NCBI GenBank assembly: GCA_963210315.1 | Contig: OY723313.1 | Span: 620,001-684,000, forward strand | Reading direction: 5' to 3' | DNA length: 64,000 bases | Source of the DNA: Rhynchopus euleeides | Lineage: Eukaryota > Euglenozoa > Diplonemea > Diplonemida > Diplonemidae | Part shown: one piece after another, positions 1 through 9,800 of the stretch | Layout: each line of letters begins with the position of its first letter | How positions within the stretch are numbered: the first letter of the stretch is position 1 | Notes under the pieces: generated by a model | What the model saw: only the letters and a program-made list of their open reading frames with translations | Told to the model about the DNA's origin: nothing | The model's database searches: none | Translations under genes and position numbers: made by a program

Positions 1-734
1 CGGAGTGGATGTAGATGGGGAGGGAGAGAATACCGCCGTGGGGGGGTTGAGAGATAGCAGTGGGAAAGTGCATACATGATCAGGTGCATCAACTCTGGGG
101 ACCACGACGCCCCCATTGGCAAACGGGTCAGGCAGTATGCCTCCCCCTTGTCATCACGGTATGTGAAGTATTTCTGAGACTCTTCGGGAATGGGGATCTG
201 AAAAAAGGAAGCCGCTAGGTCTCTTTGGGAGGCGCACTCGCATTCCACCCTGGACAACACTGTTGGGGAGGTGGGGAAAACAACTTGGCAGCGGTATCCA
301 TAAGCTGCCGCGAGGGAGTTGTGGTCTTTGGTCCACATGATGGGCCTCAGTCGGCCCCCGTGTGGGCCATACCCCTGCTTTTCTTCGAAGACAACGAAAG
401 GGGAAATAGCCAGAACAGGGTTTCTCTTGCCAAAATCAAAGTCCGGGGCTCTCCGCACCAGCCCTGCCTCTTCCAGCTGCACCGAAAAACGAGAAGAAAA
501 GGCCTGGCTCTTGGGTTTCACAGTTGCCGGGGTCCAGCTCTGCTCTGAGACCTCCCGCGCCATGGCCTGGGGGTTGGCTGTCATGTCCAGCAGTGTGCTG
601 ATCCTTTCACGCACTGGCCCCTTGGCCATCCGAAGTACCTCAGGAATAGAAATAATAGGGACTTTTTTGCAATGCAACGGGGCTTTTAGTTGTTCTTGGG
701 TTGGAAGGGAACCCCTGGACACCCGTTTTCCCAT
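1..734 (-). CDS. Reverse transcriptase of a DIRS-like retrotransposon, partial (runs off the window)
   Basis: The minus strand stays open from an ATG at 734 to the window edge, about 244 codons. Within it I read RT-type motifs. A stretch RLRPIMWTKDHN is followed by CASQRDLAASFFQIPIPEE, which has the catalytic-Asp (motif A) pattern with the usual FFQI. About 30 residues later comes YCLTRLPMGASWSPELMH, the LPMG...SP motif B region. The YxDD-type motif C and RNase H would lie beyond position 1. The frame differs from that of the recombinase immediately upstream, whose stop is at 776-778. The gene would copy element RNA into DNA. The order Gag, recombinase, RT on one strand supports a DIRS-type element. 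The family call rests on motifs and neighbours; the start codon is a guess, since such ORFs are often reached by frameshifting or reinitiation. Confidence 0.75.
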   Translation of the reverse strand, partial: MGKRVSRGSLPTQEQLKAPLHCKKVPIISIPEVLRMAKGPVRERISTLLDMTANPQAMAREVSEQSWTPATVKPKSQAFSSRFSVQLEEAGLVRRAPDFDFGKRNPVLAISPFVVFEEKQGYGPHGGRLRPIMWTKDHNSLAAAYGYRCQVVFPTSPTVLSRVECECASQRDLAASFFQIPIPEESQKYFTYRDDKGEAYCLTRLPMGASWSPELMHLIMYALSHCYLSTPPRRYSLPPHLHPL

Positions 735-775
735 GCCGGAGTGGCTACTATGCTCGGGGGGGGCACCAAGTTCCG

Positions 776-1840
776 TTAAAGACGGGCACAACACTCTGGG
801 GAGAGGGCCAGGGCCACCTCCTCGTTCACGTTCGCGAGGTATCTCATGGTGGTGGGGGGAAGAATGGGGTTCGCGGTTTTGTGCCTGGCAATCCTGGGGA
901 TGTCCTGGGGGGGGAGGATACCGTTGGCTGCCAGTGTGGCTAGAAATTGCAGGGCCCCCCGTCGGGGTGAATGAAGCGTCCACTCTTGGCAGTTGGGGCA
1001 TTGGCGGAGAAGGCGCAGAAATTGGGAGTGGGGGACACCGAACAGAAGGGATTCCAAGGGGCATGTCTGTCTTTTCTCCACCACGAACGCAATCAGACGC
1101 TCCAAACCCGCCCCCGCTGCAACTGCGAACCTGCGATCCACAAATGGGGTCGTCTTGATTGCCTTTGACCTGTAAAAATCCACCACGAGTCGTGTTCCAC
1201 ATGCTGTGGGTTTCACATCCTTTACCGTGAGATCTGCCGCATCGCGGTAGCGGCAGGCTGTCTTCCACAGAAACAACAACAGGTTCGCCTCCACCTCGTG
1301 CCCCCTTGTGAACAGAACAAACACCGCCTGGGTCACTTCGGCCTTTTTTGCGGGGACAGCTTGCTTCGGGGGGGAAAAGGGGGTCGCACGAGCCAGTGCG
1401 TTGGCATAGCCCTGAAGGGGGAGCGGGGACCAATTCCCCTGCTGCAGACCGACTGCGTTTATTGCCGATGCATAATTTTTGACTGTGCTTGTTGTCAAGT
1501 GGGTCATTCCCGCCAGAAACAGAACTGCTGCATCTTCCGAGGGGGGTAGGGAGAGGTCTGCTGTCACACACCAACTTTCCAGTCTTTTCCATAGCCCACC
1601 CCTGGTGGAGATTGTGCGTTCCGCCAGGCTCTCTTTCATGACTTCTTCCAGCCGTTCCTTTGCTTCCCACAGAGTGTGGTCGTCCCTGGCCCGGGTCCTT
1701 GCCGGCGCAGCTTGCGTGTACACCTCCGACAGAGTGTTCTGGACGATGTTCTGGGGGGCGGGAGGGGGGGTAGGGGGTTGGGGGGGCCTTTCCTGTCCCA
1801 GTTTTTGGCAGAGTGCCGTGATTTGGCCGAGTGCCTGCAT
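776..1840 (-). CDS. Tyrosine recombinase of a DIRS-like retrotransposon
   Basis: The ORF has 354 codons. The N-terminal part (residues 55-150) is helical and resembles the SAM-like core-binding domain of phage-type integrases (SLAERTISTRGGLWKRL, then TTSTVKNYASAINAVGL). The C-terminal half carries the catalytic pattern: Arg at 197 or 199 in TACRYRDAADL, a candidate Lys at 226, HSPRR at 290-294 giving His and Arg, ARHKT with His 320, and TMRYL with Tyr 334 as the likely nucleophile. Retrotransposons of the DIRS and Ngaro type use such an enzyme in place of a DDE integrase to insert circular DNA. It starts 23 bp after the Gag-like stop and is followed by an RT frame. No stop or frameshift interrupts it, so the copy may be fairly young. 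A Crypton-type recombinase is the alternative, but the Gag and RT neighbours argue against it. Confidence 0.8.
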   Translation of the reverse strand: MQALGQITALCQKLGQERPPQPPTPPPAPQNIVQNTLSEVYTQAAPARTRARDDHTLWEAKERLEEVMKESLAERTISTRGGLWKRLESWCVTADLSLPPSEDAAVLFLAGMTHLTTSTVKNYASAINAVGLQQGNWSPLPLQGYANALARATPFSPPKQAVPAKKAEVTQAVFVLFTRGHEVEANLLLFLWKTACRYRDAADLTVKDVKPTACGTRLVVDFYRSKAIKTTPFVDRRFAVAAGAGLERLIAFVVEKRQTCPLESLLFGVPHSQFLRLLRQCPNCQEWTLHSPRRGALQFLATLAANGILPPQDIPRIARHKTANPILPPTTMRYLANVNEEVALALSPECCARL

Positions 1841-1863
1841 GATGTCCTGGCCGAGTGCCGGTG

Positions 1864-2664
1864 TTAATTCCAGTTGGTGTTGCCCCGGGGTTTCCCCCCC
1901 TTTCCCCCCTTTCCCTGAAATGTGTGGTGGGGGTAGGGGGAATACCGATTCGGGGGGGGAAAAGACTGGGGAGGGCCACCGTTGCCCCCCTTTCCCCCCT
2001 TCGTCGTGCGTGCACGCCCCGCCAGCTTGGCGATGGCCCGGTCAGCAGCGGATGCTTCCGTGTCGGCCGTCCGCATCTCCGCCTCCACCTGCGCCCGGGG
2101 GATCCTGTGTTGTTTCCACGCCTCATTCACCACCAGCTCGTGCAGCAGCTGGTTCCCCATCTGGGTCACGGTGGTGGACCAGAACCCCCGCTCAGCAGCC
2201 TCCTGCGCGAGGGCGACCCACGTGCTCAGGTGGGTCACCTTGTTCGATGTCCCGAACTGCAGCCTCAGGTCTCGGATCATCTCCCGCGCCGCTGCCACCC
2301 CTCCTGCCTTCAAAAACCCCTGCCACTGGGAGACGCAAGCCGGCCTCATGTTGGGCAGGCTGAGGGCCGACTGCAGGTTCCCGATTGTCGGGAGCTTGGG
2401 GGGGTCCTGGGCAGGGGGGCTGCTCCCCTCCGGTTGCGCCTGTGCCGCCCCGGCCTCACCTCCCGCTTTCCCCCCAGTCCCCGCCTGCTTGGCGCCTTCG
2501 CGGACCGCCTTGGCGAGGTCTAGTACCGACTCTCTCATGAGGTCGAGTTGTGCCTTGGTCTGCTTCCTCGCGTATTCATGCACCGATCTGAGGTTGGCGT
2601 AGTCAAACCCCACCACGGGGATGGTGCATTCTTGCAACCCCGTGGGCTCGACTTCATCGAGTTC
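1864..2664 (-). CDS. Gag-like protein of the DIRS-like element, 5' end lost in the assembly gap
   Basis: The minus-strand frame is open from the N gap to a stop at 1864, about 266 residues. It is Ala, Gln and Gly rich with a helical central part and ends in a basic, Gly-rich tail (KGGKGGNGG, then FQGKGGKGGKPRGNTNWN) likely to bind nucleic acid. No zinc knuckle is visible. The position just upstream of a tyrosine recombinase and RT, plus the composition, fits the structural (Gag) ORF of DIRS elements. The reading frame across the Ns has no meaning, so the true start is unknown. I do not recognise specific homologues. Confidence 0.55.
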   Translation of the reverse strand, partial: ELDEVEPTGLQECTIPVVGFDYANLRSVHEYARKQTKAQLDLMRESVLDLAKAVREGAKQAGTGGKAGGEAGAAQAQPEGSSPPAQDPPKLPTIGNLQSALSLPNMRPACVSQWQGFLKAGGVAAAREMIRDLRLQFGTSNKVTHLSTWVALAQEAAERGFWSTTVTQMGNQLLHELVVNEAWKQHRIPRAQVEAEMRTADTEASAADRAIAKLAGRARTTKGGKGGNGGPPQSFPPPNRYSPYPHHTFQGKGGKGGKPRGNTNWN

Positions 2665-2864
2665 NNNNNNNNNNNNNNNNNNNNNNNNNNNNNNNNNNNN
2701 NNNNNNNNNNNNNNNNNNNNNNNNNNNNNNNNNNNNNNNNNNNNNNNNNNNNNNNNNNNNNNNNNNNNNNNNNNNNNNNNNNNNNNNNNNNNNNNNNNNN
2801 NNNNNNNNNNNNNNNNNNNNNNNNNNNNNNNNNNNNNNNNNNNNNNNNNNNNNNNNNNNNNNNN
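2665..2864. other. Assembly gap of exactly 200 Ns
   Basis: The round length suggests a default scaffold gap of unknown real size. Order and orientation across it are therefore not proven by this sequence. It interrupts the Gag-like frame of the DIRS-like element. Confidence 0.99.
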
Positions 2865-3150
2865 ATAGCCTGCTGACCTGGCTGTCTAAAAAATTATTTT
2901 TTTTAAAATCGCATTGTCTTTTCGACCCTATACCAAAAGTGGTCCCAAATCGGTCCGGGACGACCGTCCACAACCGTCCACACTCTCTAAATGCTCGATG
3001 TTGCATTTTAAATTCAAAAATTCACATTTTCCAGCCAACTGGGCCAGTTTCCTTAGGAAAATGGCTCAAAATCGCAAACACTCCATTTCTACGGGCCACC
3101 ACAGGCCAATAGAGTACCAAAATCGGTTTTTTCGCATTCTACGGCCTCAG

Positions 3151-3410
3151 GCAGACCGTCCACACCCAAAAATCACCCCCAGGTGGTCAATATTGGGGTG
3201 TTCTGGCACTTTTTCACCTGTGGACGGTTGTGGACGGCTGTGGATGGCTGTGGATGGTTGTGGACGGCTGTGGACGGTCTGCCAAGAGGTTACTGGAGGT
3301 TGCTAGGCTGCGGGCGGACCGTCCACACCCAAAAAACACCCCCAGTTGGTCACGATGGGGACGGTACGTCTCTTTTTCGTCTGTAGACGGTTGTGGACGG
3401 TCTGCCAATA
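3151..3410. repeat. Duplicated block with a TGTGGACGG minisatellite
   Basis: Two blocks (3151-3285 and 3312-3410) share the same plan: GACCGTCCACACCCAAAAA, a CACCCCCAG stretch, a T-rich spacer, then tandem copies of about 11 bp reading TGTGGACGGT/C. The first block has about six minisatellite copies, the second about two. From 2865 to 3150 I see no gene, only AT-rich sequence with isolated GTCCACA motifs. Confidence 0.7.
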
Positions 3411-3427
3411 GGTTGCTCCAGGATGCG

Positions 3428-5570
3428 AGATTGTTCTCGGTAGGTCACCGACTGTAACCGATTGTTCTCGGCATGTAACCGATTGTAACCGATTGTTCTT
3501 GGCATGTATCCGATTGTAACCGATTGTCCTCGTCATGTAACCGATTGTAACCGATCGTTCTTGGCATGTAACCGATTGTCACCGATTGTCCTCGTCATGT
3601 AACCGATTGTAACCGATTGTTCTTGGCATGTAACCGATTGTCACCGATTGTCCTCGTCATGTAACCGATTGTAACCGATCGTTCTTGGCATGTAACCGAT
3701 TGTAACCGATTGTCCTCGTCATGTAACCGATTGTAACCGATTGTTCTTGGCATGTAACCGATTGTCACCGATTGTCCTCGTCATGTAACCGATTGTAACC
3801 GATCGTTCTTGGCATGTAACCGATTGTAACCGATTGTCCTCGTCATGTAACCGATTGTAACCGATCGTTCTTGGCCTGTAACCGATTGTAACCGATTGTT
3901 CTTGGCATGTAACCGATTGTCACCGATTGTCCTCGTCATGTAACCGATTGTAACCGATCGTTCTTGGCATGTAACCGATTGTAACCGATTGTCCTCGTCA
4001 TGTAACCGATTGTAACCGATCGTTCTTGGCATGTAACCGATTGTAACTGATTGTTCTCGGCATGTAACCGATTGTAACCGATTGTTCTTGGCCTGTAACC
4101 GATTGTAACCGATTGTTCTTGGCATGTAACCGATTGTCACCGATTGTCCTCGTCATGTAACCGATTGTAACCGATCGTTCTTGGCATGTAACCGATTGTA
4201 ACTGATTGTTCTCGGCATGTAACCGATTGTAACCGATTGTTCTTGGCCTGTAACCGATTGTAACCGATTGTTCTTGGCATGTAACCGATTGTCACCGATT
4301 GTCCTCGTCATGTAACCGATTGTAACCGATCGTTCTTGGCATGTAACCGATTGTAACTGATTGTTCTCGGCATGTAACCGATTGTAACCGATTGTTCTTG
4401 GCCTGTAACCGATTGTAACCGATTGTTCTCGGCATGTAACCGATTGTAACCGATTGTTCTTGGCCTGTAACCGATTGTAACCGATTGTTCTCGGCATGTA
4501 ACCGATTGTAACCGATTGCCCTCGTCATGTAACCGATTGTAACCGATCGTTCTTGGCATGTAACCGATTGTAACCGATTGTTCTCGGCATGTAACCGATT
4601 GTAACCGATTGTCCTCGTCATGTAACCGATTGTAACCGATCGTTCTTGGCATGTAACCGATTGTAACTGATTGTTCTCGGCATGTAACCGATTGTAACCG
4701 ATTGTTCTCGGCATGTCACCGATTGTAACCGATTGTCCTCGTCATGTAACCGATTGTAACCGATCGTTCTTGGCATGTAACCGATTGTAACTGATTGTTC
4801 TTGGCATGTAACCGATTGTAACCGATTGTTCTCGGCATGTAACCGATTGTAACCGATCGTTCTTGGCATGTAACCGATTGTAACTGATTGTTCTTGGCAT
4901 GTAACCGATTGTAACCGATCGTTCTTGGCATGTAACCGATTGTAACCGATTGTTCTTGGCCTGTAACCGATTGTTCTCGGCATGTAACCGATTGTAACCG
5001 ATTGTCCTCGTCATGTAACCGATTGTAACCGATCGTTCTTGGCATGTAACCGATTGTAACCGATTGTTCTTGGCCTGTAACCGATTGTTCTCGGCATGTA
5101 ACCGATTGTAACCGATTGTTCTTGGCCTGTAACCGATTGTAACCGATTGTTCTCGGCATGTAACCGATTGTAACCGATTGTTCTCGGCATGTAACCGATT
5201 GTAACCGATTGTTCTTGGCATGTAACCGATTGTAACCGATTGTTCTCGGCATGTAACCGATTGTAACCGATTGTTCTCGTCATGTAACCGATTGTAACCG
5301 ATCGTTCTTGGCATGTAACCGATTGTAACCGATTGTTCTCGGCATGTAACCGATTGTAACCGATTGTTCTCGTCATGTAACCGATTGTAACCGATCGTTC
5401 TTGGCATGTAACCGATTGTAACTGATTGTTCTTGGCATGTAACCGATTGTAACCGATTGCCCTCGTCATGTAACCGATTGTTCTTGGCATGTAACCGATT
5501 GTAACCGATCGTTCTTGGCATGTAACCGATTGTAACCGATTGTTCTTGGCATGTAACCGATTGTAACCGA
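3428..5570. repeat. Tandem array of a 31-bp unit, about 69 units
   Basis: The unit is ccgattgtaa + ccgattgttc + ttggcatgtaa, that is 10 + 10 + 11 bp. Variants change a few fixed sites: ttctcggc, tcctcgtc, gatcgttc, a CTGATT and a GTCACC form. A few units are 21 bp and lack exactly one 10-bp module (for example near 4960, 5070 and 5475). A local higher-order period of 155 bp (5 units) is visible: the GTCACC variant recurs at 4136 and 4291. Minus-strand frames stay open over long stretches because the unit has no stop in any of those frames; I do not regard them as coding. Confidence 0.95.
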
Positions 5571-5740
5571 AACAGAACGGTGTCTCCCCTTGCCCCCTCC
5601 ACTCTCGGTCACTCTGCGTGCCTCCCAGATGTTGTGTGCGGACCCCTCAGCAGACTGCTTAACTTTAACTTTGCTGCACCTACGTTGCTCACACAGCACT
5701 AACCCACTGCAGGCACTGGCACGTTCCACAGCTTCTGATA

Positions 5741-8700
5741 ATGTCCGGCTTGGTTACCTTCGCGGAAGCGTGCAAGCTGCAGGGTATCCCAGACGAGACT
5801 ACGGGGAAGGTCGCGGGTGCGCTTCTCCGCAACGCAGGATGGCCGAAACCCGTAACGAGCCGGACCTCAAACGGCGTGCAGAAGATGTATTGCTTGGCAG
5901 ATATCCGTCGGCCCAATCCCCTCTCCTCCGAAGAGGCAATCCGGCAGTTGACTGCTTCGTCCCCGGGCCGCTGCTTCCCCGACGATGTCCTGATCGCTCC
6001 TCTGGGTGAGCCCGATGATCTCGCTGATCAGGCGGCGCTCCTCCCCCACCCCGAGGATGCGGATCCCGTCTCGCAGAGCGTGATCTCGGCGGTCACGCGG
6101 GGTCCTGCTGCTGCTGGCAACGACGAGCCTGATGAGCCTGAGGCGCCTCCGTCACCGACTCCCGTGCCGCCGAAACCTCTGCCTGCCGCGCTCCCACCGA
6201 CGTCTCCGACGAGTCCCGCCGACGATGTCGACATTGGTTCTTCTGTGTGCAGTGACCCTGCCGACCTCGCCAGCCTCGATGACCTCGCCGACCTCGCCGA
6301 CTCCGCCTGCCCCGTTGACTCCGCCTCCCACGCCAACACCGACTCCCCCGTTGCGACTGCGATGGACGCGTTGCGTGACGCTGTGGCTGCTGGTGAGGGG
6401 TGGTGCTGCATCAGCAGCGCCGAGTACCTGACTCTCCTGCGCTCCCTCTTGCCCGCAGGTGCGAAGGTGTCGGACACCGCCCTCTTCTCCCTGGTGAAGG
6501 AGAACGCCGACTGCATGTCTTCTGCTCTGCATCCTCACGAGAAGGGTAGTGATACCCGGGGGATGAAGAAGAAGTACTGCATCGGAAATGCAGTGCCGGG
6601 ACGGCCGTGCAGCCTCCACTTCGTCGGACAGGGCACGCCTCCGCCGGCCCCCGTGGGGCGCCCCTCCAAGACCCTCCCCGAGCGGGTCTTGCAGGTCAAG
6701 GCTTTGCAGAAGGCCTTGCTGAGGGCGAAGGACCGCATTGCGCAGCTGACGGAGGAGTTGGCTGCTGCGCACGAGGTTCTCGGGCGCAAGGGGGACATTG
6801 TTCTTCGTGGGGTGACGGGCCGGAAGTCCTGCACCGAGCCCTACCCCATGAAGGTGCTGCGGGCGCTGTTGGAGTTGCGGATGGCTGGCATCGGTCAGGA
6901 GTCGTCGCGCAGGGTGCTGCGCGACATCATCAAGCTCCTGAGCGATGGGGTGGAGATGCCGATCCCCTCTCGCTGGACGCTCCGCGAATTCGAGATCCCG
7001 AGCGGAGCGGCTTCCTTCGCCGTCTTCTTGGAGGATGTCGCGAGGACGCAGACCGGCGGAGGGGGCCTAGGCAAAGACCGGCAGAAGGCCACCCTCTCCC
7101 TCGCCCACGATGCCACCTCCTCCTTGGGCCGGAGTAGTGTCTCGCTGCACGTTGTCACCGCCCACGTCGCTGCAGACGAGAATCGCGTACGCGGGGCCTG
7201 CGCCTCCGCCCTCCCCCTGAAGAACGGGAAGGCTGCAGGGAAGACCTCCAACCTGCAGGCGGTCCGCCGCATAGTCTCCGCCCACAAGCTCCGTATTAGC
7301 AACGCCACCCTGAGCGACCATGCTAGCACGGAGGCGAAGGCGACCAGGGACGCGGGGGGCGCCATCGTCCACCTACGGTGCATGCACCATAAGGTTGGAG
7401 GCGCACTGAAGTACGCAGTGCAGACGGCGGGGAAGGCCTTGATGATGTCTCATCGGGTCGACCCGGCAGCCAACGTTGCCAGCGTACTTGCAGTCCTCGA
7501 CCCGACAAACGGCCGGTCAACCGCCGGGGTCATTTTCGTGGATGCTGAGCTTGGGAAAGCACTTGACATGCGCTACCCCCGGGGCCTGGGGTTTGCCCGT
7601 GAGCGGGGGTCGAAGTGGCATGCCCGTCCTCAGCAGTGCTCCCGCCTCCTCAAGTTCTCCGCCTCCATCCTGGAGATGGTGAGAGAGGAGCGGTTCACCC
7701 CGACTGCGACAGAGATCCTCACTCTTCTGGGGACCCCCACCGTCGCCGCCTACTGTGCAGCCTGCCATTTCATTGGCAGCCTGTACTTGAGGTTCCTCAA
7801 CGACCTCAAGCCCAGGCGGTTGAACGAGGAGACGGGCCGCCTCGAGGTCAACTTCGAGGCGGGATGGGGTGTGCTGAGGCCGCTGCACCTCCTCGCCCGC
7901 GACCTGAGCGCCGACTCCGCCGACAACGACTTCCCTGCCCTGCGGAAGCATTGGGGACAACCCCGCCACGGTGAGGAGGAGGTGGGGCGGGCTGAGGCGT
8001 TGGAGGTGGTGAAGGATCACCACGATGTATTTGCGGAGGTCTGGGTTCCCTGCATCCAGGGGTTTGCGAGCACATTGGCAAGGTTCATCGGCTACGATGA
8101 AGCTGCAATGGCGTCGGCATCACCCGAAGACCTCCCTTCGCTACCCTCCACACAAGACCTCGCAGAGTGTGTGGCTGGGAATGCATCGTTCTTGGCGCAG
8201 AGGGCCCCCAACCTCTCTTCTGCTGCCTTGTCTGGGATTACCCAGAGCAAGGTGAACCGCTTCCTGTTGGGTTATGGCAACTGCAACAACGCAAGGTATG
8301 CAGGCTCTTCAGCCTCCTTTTTTCTCCCCTCCCTTCGTTCTTTTTTTTACATCGCAACAACATATGCTGGCAGAGTCAGAACCGATAGATTTTTTTTATC
8401 TCATTCATTGTCATTCTCTCTTCCTCTCTTCTTCATGACTTTTCCAAGTCACGAAGAAGACTACTTCATTATCACCATTTCCTGTTTTCAGTGTGATTCG
8501 TCGTACAACCATTCCTTTCCATCGCCTTACAGGTACGGCCGTTTGCTGCGCCAGGCGAAGCGGGCGCGGAAGAAGACCCGTGGCGGGATGTACACCGAGG
8601 CCGCGGCGAACACCGCCACGGGGGCTTCTGCGGCTGCGCTGAAGGCCGTCAGCGGGGTGGCCCACCCTGACCTCGTCCGCCTCTGCGCCCTCCACGCCAT

Positions 8701-9751
8701 CCCTGTCACGGCGATGAGCAAGGGAAAGGAGGTGGCGCGGCAGAAGGAGGCGCTGACACGCAGCTTTGCTGAGAAGCTGTGTGGCCCTGGCTCTGCGGAT
8801 GCCCGTGTCTGGGTGGAGCGGCTGAAGTCCGTGAAGGAGGCAGTTGGCATCCTTCCGGTTCGTTCGAAACCGCTGTCCAGATTTTTGCGGAAGGCGGGGC
8901 TGAAGCCGTGGGGGTCCGACGCTGTCTCGTCTGCGTCGCACGACGTCCGTGTGCGCTTTGCCCTGACGCAGTGGGGGCGAATCCTCCCCATTCTGCGGGA
9001 GAAGGGGCAGCAGCTGCAGCCGAGGGAGCGGCTGGGCCGCCTCGACGCCCCCACCCTGTTCGCGTTGTTGGCCAAGGCGGGCCTGAAGGTGGAGGCTGGG
9101 GAGACGAAGCGCGACCTCTCCGCCCTCCTCCTGCGCAACTGGACGGAGCAGTTGAGTGGCCATGTCGAGGCCGTGGAGGAGACCCTTGGCTTGAAGGCCC
9201 GCACCTTCCCCGACACCATCTCGCCCTCCGTGGTAGATACAATCACGGAGCTCTACCGGAGAGTGAAGACTGCACCTGCTGCGTTGAAAGAGGAGAAGGG
9301 ACAGGGTGAGGATGGCAAGGGTTGTGAGGATGGTGAGGAGGCTGTGGATGCTGTGGATGCTGTGGAGGAGGAGGAGGAGGAGGAAGAGGAGGTGGAGGTG
9401 GGTGATGAGGCTGATCCTGAGGCAAATGATGTTGGGGCGGCTAGGATCGCTCTCCTGAATGAGCATTGTTTTCCTCTCGGCCTCCACGCCTCTCCAGGTT
9501 GTGGGCGGCAGAAGGATGGTGTGTTGCATGCGTCGGAGTCCACGCACGAGGGGGGTTGGGCTTCCCTCAACTGGTTTTGGGTGAGTGTGGCATCCAGTTT
9601 CTCACCTTCCGGGAGATGCAGGTTTTGCAACACGAGGTCAATCCAGAGAGCTTTCACTGGACCGGTAAGTTCACGCTGGCAACGATGCAACGGGCCATCG
9701 AACAGCACACAAGTGGACTCCGGAACAATGGCTATCGGCTTCTGCCGGTAA
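5741..9751 (+). CDS. Large RNase H-fold transposase-like protein, probable mobile-element gene
   Basis: The open frame has 1336 codons and I do not recognise a named family. It starts with a compact region ending GVQKMYCLAD (around residue 50). After a Pro/Asp-rich linker, a similar region ends GMKKKYCIG (around 270); these may be two DNA-binding modules. A leucine-rich coiled coil follows (about 320-345). The core resembles RNase H-like transposases: SLAHDATSS with Asp 457, LSDHASTEAK with Asp 526, and LRCMHHK with Cys 547 and His 549. The D...SD...CxxH order is like hAT and related families. A GT-AG intron probably lies at 8296-8532 (donor GTATGCAG, acceptor TTACAG). It is 237 nt, a multiple of three without stops, so the frame stays open unspliced. 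The tail is acidic (about 1205-1225). After about 9430 this frame looks less protein-like than another plus frame, so a further intron or a frameshift is likely and the end shown is uncertain. Confidence 0.5.
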   Translation: MSGLVTFAEACKLQGIPDETTGKVAGALLRNAGWPKPVTSRTSNGVQKMYCLADIRRPNPLSSEEAIRQLTASSPGRCFPDDVLIAPLGEPDDLADQAALLPHPEDADPVSQSVISAVTRGPAAAGNDEPDEPEAPPSPTPVPPKPLPAALPPTSPTSPADDVDIGSSVCSDPADLASLDDLADLADSACPVDSASHANTDSPVATAMDALRDAVAAGEGWCCISSAEYLTLLRSLLPAGAKVSDTALFSLVKENADCMSSALHPHEKGSDTRGMKKKYCIGNAVPGRPCSLHFVGQGTPPPAPVGRPSKTLPERVLQVKALQKALLRAKDRIAQLTEELAAAHEVLGRKGDIVLRGVTGRKSCTEPYPMKVLRALLELRMAGIGQESSRRVLRDIIKLLSDGVEMPIPSRWTLREFEIPSGAASFAVFLEDVARTQTGGGGLGKDRQKATLSLAHDATSSLGRSSVSLHVVTAHVAADENRVRGACASALPLKNGKAAGKTSNLQAVRRIVSAHKLRISNATLSDHASTEAKATRDAGGAIVHLRCMHHKVGGALKYAVQTAGKALMMSHRVDPAANVASVLAVLDPTNGRSTAGVIFVDAELGKALDMRYPRGLGFARERGSKWHARPQQCSRLLKFSASILEMVREERFTPTATEILTLLGTPTVAAYCAACHFIGSLYLRFLNDLKPRRLNEETGRLEVNFEAGWGVLRPLHLLARDLSADSADNDFPALRKHWGQPRHGEEEVGRAEALEVVKDHHDVFAEVWVPCIQGFASTLARFIGYDEAAMASASPEDLPSLPSTQDLAECVAGNASFLAQRAPNLSSAALSGITQSKVNRFLLGYGNCNNARYAGSSASFFLPSLRSFFYIATTYAGRVRTDRFFLSHSLSFSLPLFFMTFPSHEEDYFIITISCFQCDSSYNHSFPSPYRYGRLLRQAKRARKKTRGGMYTEAAANTATGASAAALKAVSGVAHPDLVRLCALHAIPVTAMSKGKEVARQKEALTRSFAEKLCGPGSADARVWVERLKSVKEAVGILPVRSKPLSRFLRKAGLKPWGSDAVSSASHDVRVRFALTQWGRILPILREKGQQLQPRERLGRLDAPTLFALLAKAGLKVEAGETKRDLSALLLRNWTEQLSGHVEAVEETLGLKARTFPDTISPSVVDTITELYRRVKTAPAALKEEKGQGEDGKGCEDGEEAVDAVDAVEEEEEEEEEVEVGDEADPEANDVGAARIALLNEHCFPLGLHASPGCGRQKDGVLHASESTHEGGWASLNWFWVSVASSFSPSGRCRFCNTRSIQRAFTGPVSSRWQRCNGPSNSTQVDSGTMAIGFCR
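8296..8532 (+). other. Probable in-frame intron in the transposase-like gene
   Basis: The segment begins GTATGCAG and ends CCTTACAG. It is T-rich and reads as a run of Phe, Ser and Leu if translated, unlike the flanking Arg/Ala/Gly-rich coding sequence. Removing it joins ...NNAR to YGRLLRQ in frame. Its length is divisible by three and it lacks stops. Confidence 0.7.
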
Positions 9752-9800
9752 GTAAAAAAAATACCTTTGTTGATGATCCTCAGTCTATTTCTTCCCCAGC

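Noticed and set aside
319-1158. Plus-strand 279-codon frame opposite the DIRS-like genes
   Set aside because: It is the shadow of the RT and recombinase frames, which carry clear motifs on the other strand.
2868-3006. Extension of the Gag-like frame to the right of the N gap
   Set aside because: The frame across 200 Ns is arbitrary, and the sequence right of the gap is AT-rich and not protein-like.
3781-5602. Minus-strand repeat proteins of up to 286 residues in the first array
   Set aside because: Same cause: stop-free 31-bp units read in rotation. Frames overlap each other and start and stop with variant units.
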